Assembly (NCBI RefSeq): GCF_022347785.1
Contig: NZ_JAKRGA010000003.1
Coordinates: forward strand, 310,001 to 374,000
Origin: Psychrobium sp. MM17-31
GTDB lineage: Bacteria > Pseudomonadota > Gammaproteobacteria > Enterobacterales > Psychrobiaceae
Reading direction: 5' to 3'
Length of the DNA stretch: 64,000 nucleotides
In this document: positions 38,044-47,463 of the stretch, piece after piece
How the letters are laid out: each line of letters starts with the position of its first letter
Position numbering within the stretch: position 1 is the first letter of the stretch
Notes under the pieces: generated by a model
Told to the model about the DNA's origin: nothing
What the model saw: only the letters and a program-made list of their open reading frames with translations
Database searches by the model: none
Program-made: the position numbers and the translations under genes

Positions 38044-39270
38044 CTAAAGTGATCTGGAAGGTCTTAAAACAACACTTGAGAATATCAATCCCGCCACTAA
38101 TGACATGAAAATCAAAAACGACTGCGTGCCTATAGAATCTACCGCTAAGATCTGCTGTCCAGACACTACGGTATTTAATCCAATATATACCTTACTTCCC
38201 GGGACTAGAATCACTAAGCCCTGTAGTGACACCAAAATAGCTGGTGCGTTAAACACGCGAGAATAGAAATTACTGTAGATACCAACACAAAACGCACCGA
38301 AGAATGCCCCTAAGGCAACGTCAAAATACGTCGCAGCAACAGAGCTCATCCCAAAGGCGATAAAACCAGATAAAATACCCCACGGCGAATCTTTAAGGCG
38401 AATTTTGAACATCACCACGAGACTTGAGCCGAGCAAGAACACGGCAAACCATGATGTCCACGCTGGAACTTGTTCTGGCTGCACAAAGGTTGCGTCTCCC
38501 CAAACCATGCCGCCAATAGCAAAGCCTAACACTGCACCGAAATACAGCTTAAACAGCAACATAATGGCATCCATAATACGGGCAGTGCCCGACATTAAAT
38601 CTCGCGCCGCAAGTTCCCTCAATCCTAGCGTTAATGCCAAACCGGGAATAAAAGCGATAATGCTCGACAGCACCACCAACGACTTATTGATTTGCGGATC
38701 AAAATGCATAATCCCTGCGACACAAAATGCAGAGACTAATGATACTAAGGGCTCTAGCATCTTGCTAACACCCTTAGAAATGGACGCCCAATAGACAAAT
38801 AAGTACACCACCAAGCTCATGATGAACGACCAAATAACATCGTTCCAACTAGTTGCCATCAACATGGCAAAGGCGCCACCAGAGACACCAAAAGCGACAA
38901 AAGATACAGGATGAGAATATGGATCAGGTTTATTTTGAATTTCTTCAAGACGCTCGATTGCATCAACTAACGTACGCTGACCACTCGCTAACTCATCCAC
39001 TAACTCATCAGTACGGGCCAAAGAGCCCAAATCTAAATCCCCCGGCTTAACCCGCACAACATAAAGCTGTTGCTGTTCGTGTTCACCAAGTTGCCACAAC
39101 GCAAATGTCAGCGATGTTGGCGTCACAATAAACGAGCCTCCCATGCCAAGAATTGCCGTTACATTGAGTAAGTGCGCCTCTAGTCGATATGCGGGCGTAC
39201 CGAATTTATGCAAGGCTTTGCCAAGATTAATAATGAATTTTCTACGCTGTGAAAACGGCGATGACGTCAC
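38044..39270 (-). CDS. Threonine/serine exporter family protein (ThrE-like)
   Basis: 408-residue membrane protein. The N-terminal soluble part (RRKFIINLGKALHKFGTPAYRLEAHLLNVTAILG) is the DUF1212/ThrE domain. About ten membrane helices follow in two blocks (ThrE and ThrE_2), including FIPGLALTLGLRELAARDLMSGTARIMDA. Related proteins export threonine and serine (ThrE) or, when split in two, succinate (YjjPB). This one has both halves fused, like ThrE. Substrate not determined from sequence. Confidence 0.82.
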   Translation of the reverse strand: MTSSPFSQRRKFIINLGKALHKFGTPAYRLEAHLLNVTAILGMGGSFIVTPTSLTFALWQLGEHEQQQLYVVRVKPGDLDLGSLARTDELVDELASGQRTLVDAIERLEEIQNKPDPYSHPVSFVAFGVSGGAFAMLMATSWNDVIWSFIMSLVVYLFVYWASISKGVSKMLEPLVSLVSAFCVAGIMHFDPQINKSLVVLSSIIAFIPGLALTLGLRELAARDLMSGTARIMDAIMLLFKLYFGAVLGFAIGGMVWGDATFVQPEQVPAWTSWFAVFLLGSSLVVMFKIRLKDSPWGILSGFIAFGMSSVAATYFDVALGAFFGAFCVGIYSNFYSRVFNAPAILVSLQGLVILVPGSKVYIGLNTVVSGQQILAVDSIGTQSFLIFMSLVAGLIFSSVVLRPSRSL

Positions 39271-39586
39271 GATCTTTTCCCAAATAAAAGATGGTTTAAC
39301 CTGTGTTATGACCAGATTAGACTTTAGTTGAATTAATACACTCTACGCTTGGTTTGCATATCATGGCAAGTCTTTGATCACAAAGGAGCAAGTATAAAGT
39401 TGGAGGACTTGTTGCGACGTTGCAAATTTGGGGGCGATTGTAGAGATTTAAAGCGAGGTGTAAAGCGTTTTTTAATGAATAATTGATGAAAAATAGCCAT
39501 AAAAAAAGACGAGCTGTTTAAACTCGTCTTTTTATGAATTCTTCATCATTTTAACTTATTGAGAGGCTCAACAAGTTAGATAAGCA
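39271..39586. other. Intergenic region with the cold-shock gene terminator
   Basis: 316 bp between the cold-shock gene and the ThrE-like gene. It contains a hairpin (arms AAAAAGACGAG 39503-39513 and CTCGTCTTTTT 39523-39533) that fits an intrinsic terminator for the cold-shock gene. No ORF or RNA gene was recognised in the rest; it should hold the ThrE-like gene promoter. Confidence 0.6.
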
Positions 39587-39793
39587 TTAAAGTGCTTTGA
39601 TGTTTTCAGCTTGTGGGCCTTTTTGACCTTCAGTAACTACGAACTCAACTTTTTGACCTTCAGTCAATGTTTTGAAACCTTCGCCAACGATGTTGCGGAA
39701 GTGAGCGAAAACGTCTGGGCCGTTTTCTTGTTCGATGAAACCAAAACCTTTAGCTTCGTTAAACCATTTTACTGTACCAGTAGAAGTAGACAT
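39587..39793 (-). CDS. Cold-shock protein, CspA family
   Basis: 68-residue OB-fold protein with both RNA-binding motifs: KGFGFI (RNP1) and DVFAHF (RNP2), preceded by [10 protein letters not shown]. These proteins melt RNA secondary structure and act as RNA chaperones or antiterminators. Length and sequence are typical of CspA/CspE; in many marine species similar genes are constitutive. About 150 bp upstream shows a small hairpin (CCCTC-AACAC-GAGGG, 39822-39836), suggesting a structured 5' leader as in cold-induced csp mRNAs. Confidence 0.95.
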   Translation of the reverse strand: MSTSTGTVKWFNEAKGFGFIEQENGPDVFAHFRNIVGEGFKTLTEGQKVEFVVTEGQKGPQAENIKAL

Positions 39794-40107
39794 AATATAT
39801 TCCTATTCAATATGAATTAAATCCCTCAACACGAGGGTGTTTTAGCTGAAAGTGCGACTAAATATTTATCGAAACAGGCGAGGTGTCAGACACAACGAGT
39901 GATACATAAAAATTGAGGTAACCTTAAAGCGGCTCTGACTATAAAGAACTAATGTGAGCTTCGTCAAGAAATTTTTAGCGATAATGTATACTCACCGCAA
40001 TACTCGCTTTGATTTTGCGCAATATTCGACTTTTTATCCCCTTGCCATCAAACATCCCTAGGTTTATCCTCTATGCTTTCTCGAAACATCTATGTAAGGC
40101 CTTTCTA
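39794..40107. other. Divergent leader region of the cold-shock gene
   Basis: 314 bp between the cold-shock gene and the aldolase start. The left half is the probable long 5' leader of the cold-shock mRNA, with a CCCTC/GAGGG hairpin. The right half carries the aldolase promoter and AAGG ribosome site. The frame is open upstream of the aldolase (from 40009), but those residues do not look like part of the enzyme. Confidence 0.4.
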
Positions 40108-40875
40108 GTGCATCCTTTGCCAACACTTAATCTCAAAGATAAAGTCTCTCCAGAAGAATGGAAAATTCGCGTCGATCTCGCTGCTTGTTATCAACTCGTT
40201 GCCCACTTTGGCTGGGATGATCTCATCTACACCCATTTGTCAGCACGCGTCCCTGGTACCAATCATTATTTGGTTAATGCATTTGGCTTAACGTTCGAAG
40301 AAGTAACCGCTTCTAACTTAGTGAAGGTGGACTTAGACGGCAATATTATCGACGAGTCGCCATTCACCATTAACCCTGCAGGTTTTACCATACACAGCTG
40401 CATTCACGAAGTACGGAAAGATGCTCACTGCGTGATTCACCTGCACACCAATGAAACTATTGCCGTTGCCACCCAAAAAGACGGCCTACTGCCCTACAGC
40501 CAGTATTCAATGTTTTCATTGTCATCACTCAGCTATCACGGTTATGAAGGCCTTGCAGTAAACGATGACGAGCGCAAGCGTTTGCAAGATGATCTAGGCA
40601 CTAACAATCACATGCTGCTAGTTAACCACGGAGGTTTAACCGTTGGCCCGACCGTCGGCGATGCGTTTATGCGTATGTACGATTTACAACGCGCCTGTGA
40701 AATCCAATTGATGATTCAATCGGCGAACCAACCGAGTCAGTTGGTAGAGCAATCCATTCAGGACAATATCTACAAACAAGCCAATGTCGTACACAGCGGC
40801 TCGACTGGTGGCCAACTTGCTTGGCCTGCCATGCTGAGAAAAGCATACAAAATTAATCCAGACTTTGCACAATAA
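40108..40875 (+). CDS. Class II aldolase/adducin family protein
   Basis: 255 residues. The family fold is shown by RVDLAACYQLVAHFGWDDLIYTHLSARVPG, the metal-binding His pair in VIHLHTNETIAVA and the third His in LLVNHGGLTVG. Members include fuculose-phosphate and ribulose-phosphate aldolases/epimerases and some sugar-acid enzymes. GTG at 40108 with AAGG upstream is chosen over a TTG at 40009. It lies 40 bp before an enolase-superfamily dehydratase, so it may process the dehydrated sugar acid or a related intermediate. The precise substrate is not clear. Confidence 0.75.
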   Translation: MHPLPTLNLKDKVSPEEWKIRVDLAACYQLVAHFGWDDLIYTHLSARVPGTNHYLVNAFGLTFEEVTASNLVKVDLDGNIIDESPFTINPAGFTIHSCIHEVRKDAHCVIHLHTNETIAVATQKDGLLPYSQYSMFSLSSLSYHGYEGLAVNDDERKRLQDDLGTNNHMLLVNHGGLTVGPTVGDAFMRMYDLQRACEIQLMIQSANQPSQLVEQSIQDNIYKQANVVHSGSTGGQLAWPAMLRKAYKINPDFAQ

Positions 40876-40915
40876 GCGCAGAAAGACTGGCATCTATCAG
40901 ATTACGGAGAATTAC

Positions 40916-42091
40916 ATGAAAGTAACCCACGTTGAAGTCTTTGACATTCACTGCCCTGAGCGTCCGGCTTGGAATCCAATTTTTGTGCGCATCCATACCG
41001 ATGAAGGGATTAGCGGAGTCGGTGAAGCAGGTCTTGCTTATGATTTAGGTCATAGCGCAGCGGCGCATATGATCAAGGAAATGGCAGAAGCCTTTTTAAT
41101 CGGTCACGATCCATTCCAAACAGAACAACTTTGGTCACGTATGCTGCGTGAGAGCTTCTGGGGATTAGGCGGCGGTCCAGTGATTTATGCTGCAATGAGT
41201 GCCATTGATACAGCACTGTGGGACATTAAAGGTAAAGCGCTTAAACTGCCTGTTTATCAGCTGCTAGGCGGAAAGGTGAACGACGAACTTCGCACCTATG
41301 CATCACAGCTGCAATTTGATTGGGACAAAGAGTTCAAAGCCCTCGCCCACCCAGAGCAATACGCCGAAGCCGCTCTTAAGGCGATAGCCGAAGGCTATGA
41401 TGCGGTAAAAGTTGACCCTATCATGTACAACAAAGATGGCGAAACCTACTACGATCGCACCAACATCATTGGCCGTGGTGAAATGAAACTCTATCGCGCT
41501 CGTATGCATGCAATCCGCGATGCCGTTGGCGATGAAGTAGACATTATTTTCGAATGTCACAGCCTGCCAGGCGCCACTACGGCAATCCAACTGGGTGAAA
41601 TCGCTGAAGAATTCGATTGTATGTACTACGAAGAGCCAGTGAACTACTTAAATCACTCGCTCCATAGCAAGGTAGCAGATAAGGTCGATGTGCCTATTGC
41701 AGGCGGAGAGCGTTTATATAATCGCTGGCAAGTACGCCCTTATCTTGAAGAGCAAAGTGTTGATGTGCTGCAACCTGATATAGGTCTGTGTGGTGGTTTT
41801 ACTGAAACCAAGAAAGTCTGTGATTACGCCGATATTTTCGATGTGCGCATTCAGGCTCACGTGTGTGGGGGGCCAGTAGCAACAGCAGCTTCATTGCACT
41901 TAGAAACAGCTATTCCTAATTTCTTAATTCACGAACATCACACCTATGCCATCAAGCAATGGAACCGCGAGCTGTGTTTGCAAGATCCACAGCCAGTCAA
42001 TGGTAAATTCAAAGTCAGTGAAGAGCCGGGTATTGGTATTGAGCTAAACGACGAGATTGTTTATCGCTCGCCGCACATGACAATTAAATAA
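40916..42091 (+). CDS. Enolase-superfamily acid-sugar dehydratase (mandelate racemase / galactonate dehydratase type)
   Basis: 391-residue protein with an N-terminal capping domain and a C-terminal barrel. Metal ligands appear as Glu in IFECHSLPG, Glu in YYEEP and Glu in IAGGER. The His two residues after the first ligand (ECH) and the late His in AHVCGGPVATAASLH resemble the D-galactonate dehydratase group of the superfamily. Probable role: dehydration of a sugar acid to a 2-keto-3-deoxy acid. Start ATG at 40916 has CGGAGA upstream. Neighbours suggest a galactose- or fucose-type substrate. Confidence 0.78.
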   Translation: MKVTHVEVFDIHCPERPAWNPIFVRIHTDEGISGVGEAGLAYDLGHSAAAHMIKEMAEAFLIGHDPFQTEQLWSRMLRESFWGLGGGPVIYAAMSAIDTALWDIKGKALKLPVYQLLGGKVNDELRTYASQLQFDWDKEFKALAHPEQYAEAALKAIAEGYDAVKVDPIMYNKDGETYYDRTNIIGRGEMKLYRARMHAIRDAVGDEVDIIFECHSLPGATTAIQLGEIAEEFDCMYYEEPVNYLNHSLHSKVADKVDVPIAGGERLYNRWQVRPYLEEQSVDVLQPDIGLCGGFTETKKVCDYADIFDVRIQAHVCGGPVATAASLHLETAIPNFLIHEHHTYAIKQWNRELCLQDPQPVNGKFKVSEEPGIGIELNDEIVYRSPHMTIK

Positions 42092-42112
42092 CCTGGCAGC
42101 GGTTTAAATAAG

Positions 42113-42967
42113 CTATAAACCCAGCTTATAAAGGCGATTGGCATTATCAAATGCTAATCGCCTTTTTGTTTCTATAGGTAAAGTTAGCTGCTGATAACCT
42201 TGCCATAACTCATGATAAGGTTGGCTAAACAAGGTCAGCGGAAAATTGCTTGCAAACAATACCCGCTGATCGCCAAAGGCTTCTATCAGCGCACTCGTTA
42301 CTTTAGACACCTGCGCCATGTCATATTGCCGTTCCACCATTTCCCAGCCAGAGGCTTTAATGTGAACATTATCATTTCGTGCCAATGTTTTAGTTTGTTC
42401 TAACCACGATACATACTCATTTCCATTCAGCGGTGCAAAACAAGTATGACTTAAGATAATAGTTAACGCACTACACTGGTTAGCCATGTCAGATAAAGCG
42501 CTTACGGCAGCGGCATCAGTCGCCGCGATTTGTGTTTCAAAAATAAATTGGTGATGACTTAAACACTGCAAATTAGTCGACGTATTGGGATGAGATAGAA
42601 TATCGACGGCTTCATCATCAAAGATATGACGAACACCAACCACGGAATCTAGTTTGAGATAACGAGCCATTAGCTCGTTAAAGACTTGCGGCGGTGCAGT
42701 TAAATCGACGCAAGCAATGCTTTTAAAGGGCATGGTCACAGTGGCTTCAAGCCACTCAATTTCTCGCCAAGGTTGCTCGTTATCAAATCCAGCTTCAACA
42801 TGAACGAATCCGCTTGGCTGGCAACCAGTTGCGAGTAAATCAGATTGATCAAAATCGCGATTAATGGTCGCTTTGTCCGGCCACTGCGGCGGGTTATTAG
42901 GCTTGAGCCAACCGTAATCTCCCAAGTTGCGATCAAATAGATGAATATGTGGATCAATAAACTTCAT
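42113..42967 (-). CDS. Amidohydrolase-family sugar lactonase-like protein
   Basis: 284-residue TIM-barrel protein of the COG3618 group. It starts KFIDPHIHLFDRN, giving the metal HxH motif. Later conserved segments are GVRHIFDDE, FIFETQI, HIKASGWE and LFASNFPL. Characterised relatives hydrolyse sugar lactones such as L-fucono-1,5-lactone. It lies 31 bp downstream of an SDR dehydrogenase on the same strand, so together they could oxidise a sugar to the lactone and open it. Confidence 0.75.
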   Translation of the reverse strand: MKFIDPHIHLFDRNLGDYGWLKPNNPPQWPDKATINRDFDQSDLLATGCQPSGFVHVEAGFDNEQPWREIEWLEATVTMPFKSIACVDLTAPPQVFNELMARYLKLDSVVGVRHIFDDEAVDILSHPNTSTNLQCLSHHQFIFETQIAATDAAAVSALSDMANQCSALTIILSHTCFAPLNGNEYVSWLEQTKTLARNDNVHIKASGWEMVERQYDMAQVSKVTSALIEAFGDQRVLFASNFPLTLFSQPYHELWQGYQQLTLPIETKRRLAFDNANRLYKLGL

Positions 42968-42998
42968 TGCCCTATTACCCTTACTGCCTTATTGCTTT

Positions 42999-43727
42999 TT
43001 ACTGCGTCGTATAGCCACCGTCAATGGTTTGAAGACTGCCAGTGATAAAGCCAGCCTCATCGCTCGCTAAGAAATAAGCAAAATTTGCCACTTCTTCCGG
43101 TTGGCCTAGTCTGCCAAGTGGCTGTAATGCTTCTTCTTCACTGTGCACCTGTGCTTTGTTCGCGCCACTGCGTAAACAATAGTTATCGATAGCCTTGTGA
43201 TATAGCGGCGTTTCAATAGTACCAGGACACAATGCGTTCACACGAATATTATAGCTGGCGTAATCAAGCGCCGTGGTTTTCGCCATCGATGCGAGTGCGT
43301 GTTTAGAAAGGTTATAGGCGAATGAATTGCCTTTTGCGATCATCGATTGATCTGAGCCGATGATCACAATCGCGCCCTGTTGATTCGATTTCATGCTTGG
43401 CAAAGCGCCTTTAATAGACCAATACGCGCCTTTTACGTTGATATCGAAAACACGGTCAAAATCTTCTTCTGAGGTATCTTCGATGTTACCTGAGAAATGA
43501 ATACCCGCATTACAAATAAGCGCGTCTATGCGACCGTGCTCTTCGCCAATTGATTCAATATGAGACATAACCTGTTCGCCATCACGCAAATCACATTTAA
43601 TAAAGTGACCGACAATGCTTGGCGTAATATCGAGGTTGTAAACGAGATAATCGTTATCGAGGAACTTTTTAACGGTGGCGAGGCCAATACCGGCTGAACC
43701 ACCGGTAACAATTGCAATTTTTTGCAC
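42999..43727 (-). CDS. Short-chain dehydrogenase/reductase, probable sugar dehydrogenase
   Basis: 242-residue SDR. NAD(P) loop TGGSAGIGLA (residues 8-17), CNAGIHFSG, catalytic Tyr and Lys in YNLSKHA, and the C-terminal DEAGFITGSLQTIDGGYT. Family and context (a lactonase and a sugar-acid dehydratase nearby) suggest NAD(P)-dependent oxidation of a sugar such as fucose or galactose to its lactone. This is inferred; SDR substrates cannot be read from sequence. It precedes the lactonase-like gene in the same direction. Confidence 0.78.
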   Translation of the reverse strand: MQKIAIVTGGSAGIGLATVKKFLDNDYLVYNLDITPSIVGHFIKCDLRDGEQVMSHIESIGEEHGRIDALICNAGIHFSGNIEDTSEEDFDRVFDINVKGAYWSIKGALPSMKSNQQGAIVIIGSDQSMIAKGNSFAYNLSKHALASMAKTTALDYASYNIRVNALCPGTIETPLYHKAIDNYCLRSGANKAQVHSEEEALQPLGRLGQPEEVANFAYFLASDEAGFITGSLQTIDGGYTTQ

Positions 43728-43840
43728 GTGAAATGCTCTTTTATAGTTAAAACCTTAGTTGATGGCTATTGTAGCCAAGTCACATAAAAGAGCAAATCGA
43801 TGCCTAGTGATGATCTGCGTTATTAGGATTTATAGCGGCA

Positions 43841-45004
43841 TTAAATTAAGCGAACGCCATCTTCTGCGCTACACAGATAGATTGACTCTTTTAATCCTGT
43901 CGCCGTGTGATAACTCGCCTCAATCACATCACAAACAACTGGCACTAAATGCTGTGGCAACAATGCAACCACACAACCACCAAAACCGCCACCAGTCATG
44001 CGCGCACCGCCCTGTTCTCCCAGCTGATTATTAATTAAATCAACCAACAAATCGATTTCACTGGTAGTAATTTCAAAGTCATTTTTCATGGATAAATGAG
44101 ATTCACGCATCAAACGCCCCATAGTTTTCAAATCACCACTCACTAAAGCGTCTGCTGCATCTAAAGTACGTTGGTTCTCATAAATAACGTGCATTGCGCG
44201 GCGCATAATCACATCATCTAAACCGCCTTTATCCGCTTCAAAGGTTTCAACACTAACATCTCTTAGCAACTCAACATTAAAATGTTTGGCTGCCGCTTCA
44301 CATTGCTGGCGTCTCGTATTGTATTCACTATCTACCAAACCGCGTTTAACATTTGAATTAACGATAAGCACTGCGGTATCTTTTGGCATTGAGATAGCAC
44401 GTGTTTCAAGGTTTCGGCAATCAATAAGCAGCGCGTTTTGCTGCTCGCCACAGGCCGAAATTAACTGATCCATAATACCGCACTGGCAACCAACAAACTC
44501 GTTTTCGGCTTGCTGTCCAATCAGCGCTAATGTCTTTGGCTCTATATTACGGTCATTAACCTCACTAATCACTTTAGCGACAGCCACTTCCAATGCCGCC
44601 GAAGAGCTTAAGCCCGCACCTTGCGGGACATTGCCAGAAATCACCATATTAACGCCGCTGGTAAGCGAATATTGCTTTGTCATTACATCAACAACGCCGC
44701 GCACATAGTTAGACCAAAATTGCTGATCGTTCATCGCAATAGGCTCAGAAATGTCAAACTCATCTCGCTGATTGCCATAGTCTGCTGCAATAGCAACGAC
44801 ACGGTTATCATTGCGCGGCGTGAACGCAATCAACGTTTGATAGTTGATAGCGCACGGCAGCACAAAACCGCCGTTATAGTCGGTGTGTTCGCCAATCAGA
44901 TTGACACGGCCAGGAGCGCAAACGATCTGCGGCTGCTTGTCAAAATGTTGATTAAAAATCTCGATAAGCTTTGTTTGTTGAGATTGGGTGTGTTGATTTT
45001 GCAT
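43841..45004 (-). CDS. galK: Galactokinase GalK
   Basis: 387-residue GHMP kinase that phosphorylates galactose at C1. Galactokinase signature CAPGRVNLIGEHTDYNGGFVLP (about residues 29-50), ATP loop VPQGAGLSSSAALEVAV and the C-terminal MTGGGFGGCVVALLP. Length is near E. coli GalK (382). It is the last gene of galE-galT-galK on the minus strand, 28 bp behind galT. Confidence 0.97.
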   Translation of the reverse strand: MQNQHTQSQQTKLIEIFNQHFDKQPQIVCAPGRVNLIGEHTDYNGGFVLPCAINYQTLIAFTPRNDNRVVAIAADYGNQRDEFDISEPIAMNDQQFWSNYVRGVVDVMTKQYSLTSGVNMVISGNVPQGAGLSSSAALEVAVAKVISEVNDRNIEPKTLALIGQQAENEFVGCQCGIMDQLISACGEQQNALLIDCRNLETRAISMPKDTAVLIVNSNVKRGLVDSEYNTRRQQCEAAAKHFNVELLRDVSVETFEADKGGLDDVIMRRAMHVIYENQRTLDAADALVSGDLKTMGRLMRESHLSMKNDFEITTSEIDLLVDLINNQLGEQGGARMTGGGFGGCVVALLPQHLVPVVCDVIEASYHTATGLKESIYLCSAEDGVRLI

Positions 45005-45032
45005 ACGGATACTGCTGATAAAAATACTAGAA

Positions 45033-46052
45033 TTAAAAACAAGCGCGTAAACGCTCGGCTGCGCTTTCTACCGTTAAATCTCGCTGAGATTCAGCCATCA
45101 TTTCATAACCGACCATAAACTTTTTCACAGTCGCGCTGCGTAATAATGGTGGATAGAAATGACAATGCATCCGCCAATGACTGTTATCTTGACCGTTTTC
45201 AGGCCCACAATGCCAACCCATTGAATACGGGAAACTGCAATTAAACAGCTTGTCATACGCGCTAGTAATCGCCTTCATCGCCTGCGCCAATGATGCTTTT
45301 TGCTCGCCTGTTAATTGGTTAAACCCAGTAACGTCGTCCTTAGCAATAATCATGGTCTCAAAGGGCCAAGCTGCCCAATAAGGCACCACAATCAACCAGT
45401 GGGCATTATCAAATAATACGCGCTCTTTAGTCGCCAATTCTCGCTCAGCATAGTCGGCCAACAAAGATGTGCCATGTTTTTGATAATAGCTGCGCTGGTT
45501 AGCGTCAGATAACGCTATTTGCGTTGAAAGGTGCTCGTGGGCCCAAATCTGCCCGTGGGGATGGGGCTGAGAGCAGCCCATTACACTGCCCTTATTTTCA
45601 AACACGTGAACACATTGATAACGCTGACTTAACTCGCGGTAATACGCTTGCCACGTATCAACCACATGAGAAATATCATCAACCGACATCTGGGCTAACG
45701 ATTTGTTGTGCTCTGGTGAGTAACAAACAACGTGACATTCTCCACTTGTTTCCTGTGCTTGAAACAAATCATCTTGTTCAAGTTGTGTAGAAGACTGGTC
45801 ATTGGTGAGTGCACCAAAATCATTAAGGAACACAAAGGTCTTGTCGTAATTAGGATTAACCTCACCATTTGCGCGCTCATTGCCAGCACAGAGCGGGCAA
45901 CTTGCATCATAACTTGGTGTGTCATCAACCACAGGTGCTTCTGTCGCCCCTAACCATGGTCGATTATTACGATGCGGCGATACAAGAACGTAATTTCCTG
46001 TCAGTGGGTTTCTACGACGATGTGTCCCCACTGGTGTAACAACTTGGTTCAT
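45033..46052 (-). CDS. galT: Galactose-1-phosphate uridylyltransferase GalT
   Basis: 339-residue enzyme of the HIT superfamily that exchanges UMP between UDP-glucose and galactose-1-phosphate. Active-site motif HPHGQIW (His nucleophile), a CPLCAGN zinc-binding segment near residue 55 and THRRRNPLTGNYVLVSPHRNNRPW at the start are typical. Length is near E. coli GalT (348). It begins directly after the galE stop (TAAATG). Confidence 0.97.
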   Translation of the reverse strand: MNQVVTPVGTHRRRNPLTGNYVLVSPHRNNRPWLGATEAPVVDDTPSYDASCPLCAGNERANGEVNPNYDKTFVFLNDFGALTNDQSSTQLEQDDLFQAQETSGECHVVCYSPEHNKSLAQMSVDDISHVVDTWQAYYRELSQRYQCVHVFENKGSVMGCSQPHPHGQIWAHEHLSTQIALSDANQRSYYQKHGTSLLADYAERELATKERVLFDNAHWLIVVPYWAAWPFETMIIAKDDVTGFNQLTGEQKASLAQAMKAITSAYDKLFNCSFPYSMGWHCGPENGQDNSHWRMHCHFYPPLLRSATVKKFMVGYEMMAESQRDLTVESAAERLRACF

Positions 46053-47063
46053 TTACTCTAAACCCTTTGGGTAATTGGTTTGCCAACGCCATGTATCGTC
46101 GGTCATTGATTTGAGGTCGTGCTTGGCGTGCCAGTTTAGTATTTGTCTGGCCTTGCTGGCATCGGCATAATTTGATGCAACATCGCCATCGCGACGCGGA
46201 CAGATTTTATAGGCAATTTCTGTTTGAGCTGAGGAAGAAAACGCCTTGACCATATCCAGCACCGAATAACCTTGGCCAGTACCAAGGTTATAGGCGTGAA
46301 AACCACTATCTTTGACATGAACATCAAACGCAGCGACGTGGCCAGACACTAAGTCTTGCACGTGAATATAATCGCGAACACCTGTGCCATCATGTGTATC
46401 GTAGTCGTCGCCGAAAATATTAAGATACTCTCGAATTCCGACGGCAGTTTGCGCTATATACGGCATTAAATTATTAGGAATTCCCTTAGGGCTCTCGCCT
46501 AATTCACCACTAGGATGCGCACCCACGGGATTGAAGTAACGTAATGCAATCGCCAACATCTTTTCGTTAGCAGCACAGTAATCTTGCAACACGCGTTCAA
46601 CCATCACCTTGGTCCAGCCATAAGGATTGGTAGAGCTAATCGGATGTTTTTCATCGAGTGGTAAATATTGCGGATCGCCATAAACAGTGGCCGATGAAGA
46701 AAACACTATGCGCTCTACACCGCATTTAGCCATCGTTTCTAACATCGCCACAGTATTACTAACATTATTGCGATAATAAGCTAACGGCTGCTCAGTCGAC
46801 TCGCCAACGGCTTTTAATGCGGCAAAATGAAAGACACCTTCAATATTGTGGTCAGTCAGAATTTGCTGCATCAATGCATCATCACCGATACAGCCGCGAT
46901 AAAACTCAAACGAATGTCCAGTAATCTTGGACAGCTGTGTTAACACCGCTTCACTGGAATTACTGAGATTGTCGATAATCACTGGCGTATAACCAGCTTG
47001 GTGAAGCGCGATAACGGTGTGACTACCAATAAAGCCCAACCCACCTGTTACTAAAACATTCAT
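46053..47063 (-). CDS. galE: UDP-glucose 4-epimerase GalE
   Basis: 336-residue extended SDR that interconverts UDP-glucose and UDP-galactose. NAD motif VTGGLGFIGSHTV at the start, catalytic Ser in FSSSATVYGDP and the YxxxK pair in NPYGWTK. Length is near E. coli GalE (338). The frame is open to a TTG four codons earlier (47075), but the ATG at 47063 matches homologues and has GGA 10 bases upstream. First gene of galETK; about 400 bp upstream has no gene. Confidence 0.97.
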   Translation of the reverse strand: MNVLVTGGLGFIGSHTVIALHQAGYTPVIIDNLSNSSEAVLTQLSKITGHSFEFYRGCIGDDALMQQILTDHNIEGVFHFAALKAVGESTEQPLAYYRNNVSNTVAMLETMAKCGVERIVFSSSATVYGDPQYLPLDEKHPISSTNPYGWTKVMVERVLQDYCAANEKMLAIALRYFNPVGAHPSGELGESPKGIPNNLMPYIAQTAVGIREYLNIFGDDYDTHDGTGVRDYIHVQDLVSGHVAAFDVHVKDSGFHAYNLGTGQGYSVLDMVKAFSSSAQTEIAYKICPRRDGDVASNYADASKARQILNWHAKHDLKSMTDDTWRWQTNYPKGLE

Positions 47064-47463
47064 TTTATTTTCCAAATTTCAAATTCTGATTTTTAGCATT
47101 ATAAAATTATATATACCGAAAGTTTAACTAAGCGCCTAGCTGTAGGTGTTTATTTGCATTCTGTCTATGGCCGAGTGCGCCAAAAAACTCCCGTCATTTA
47201 TCGCCTTAAATTAGAAATTGCCCAAAATAAAAATCAAGGATGATTTTTAAGTATTTGCCGCAGGGATGCGGATCAAATACGCTTTTGACAAGGCAATTTG
47301 TCATTTAAGAAATAGCGATAAATTTGCGGGTCGCCTTTCTTTTGGTTACTTTTCTTTGGCGACGCAAAGAAAAGTAACTGGTGTGCTATCACCTTTATCC
47401 AATATACAGCGATACCCAATTAGCACACCAAACAGCTTCACTACACTAAAACTTTCTCTGCGT
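47064..47463. repeat. Intergenic region with widespread hairpin repeat
   Basis: 400 bp between the sugar symporter and galE. It contains a 14-bp perfect inverted repeat (GTTACTTTTCTTTG 47345-47358, loop GCGACG, CAAAGAAAAGTAAC 47365-47378) within the phrase CTTTCTTTTGGTTACTTTTC. From general knowledge this TTTGGTTACTTTTCTTTGGC-type repeat occurs in many gammaproteobacterial genomes. The right part near 47075-47130 should hold the galE promoter. No gene is supported. Confidence 0.6.

Noticed and set aside
40009-40107. N-terminal extension of the class II aldolase
   Set aside because: The frame is open from a TTG, but the 33 residues do not resemble the family, and GTG at 40108 has a ribosome site.
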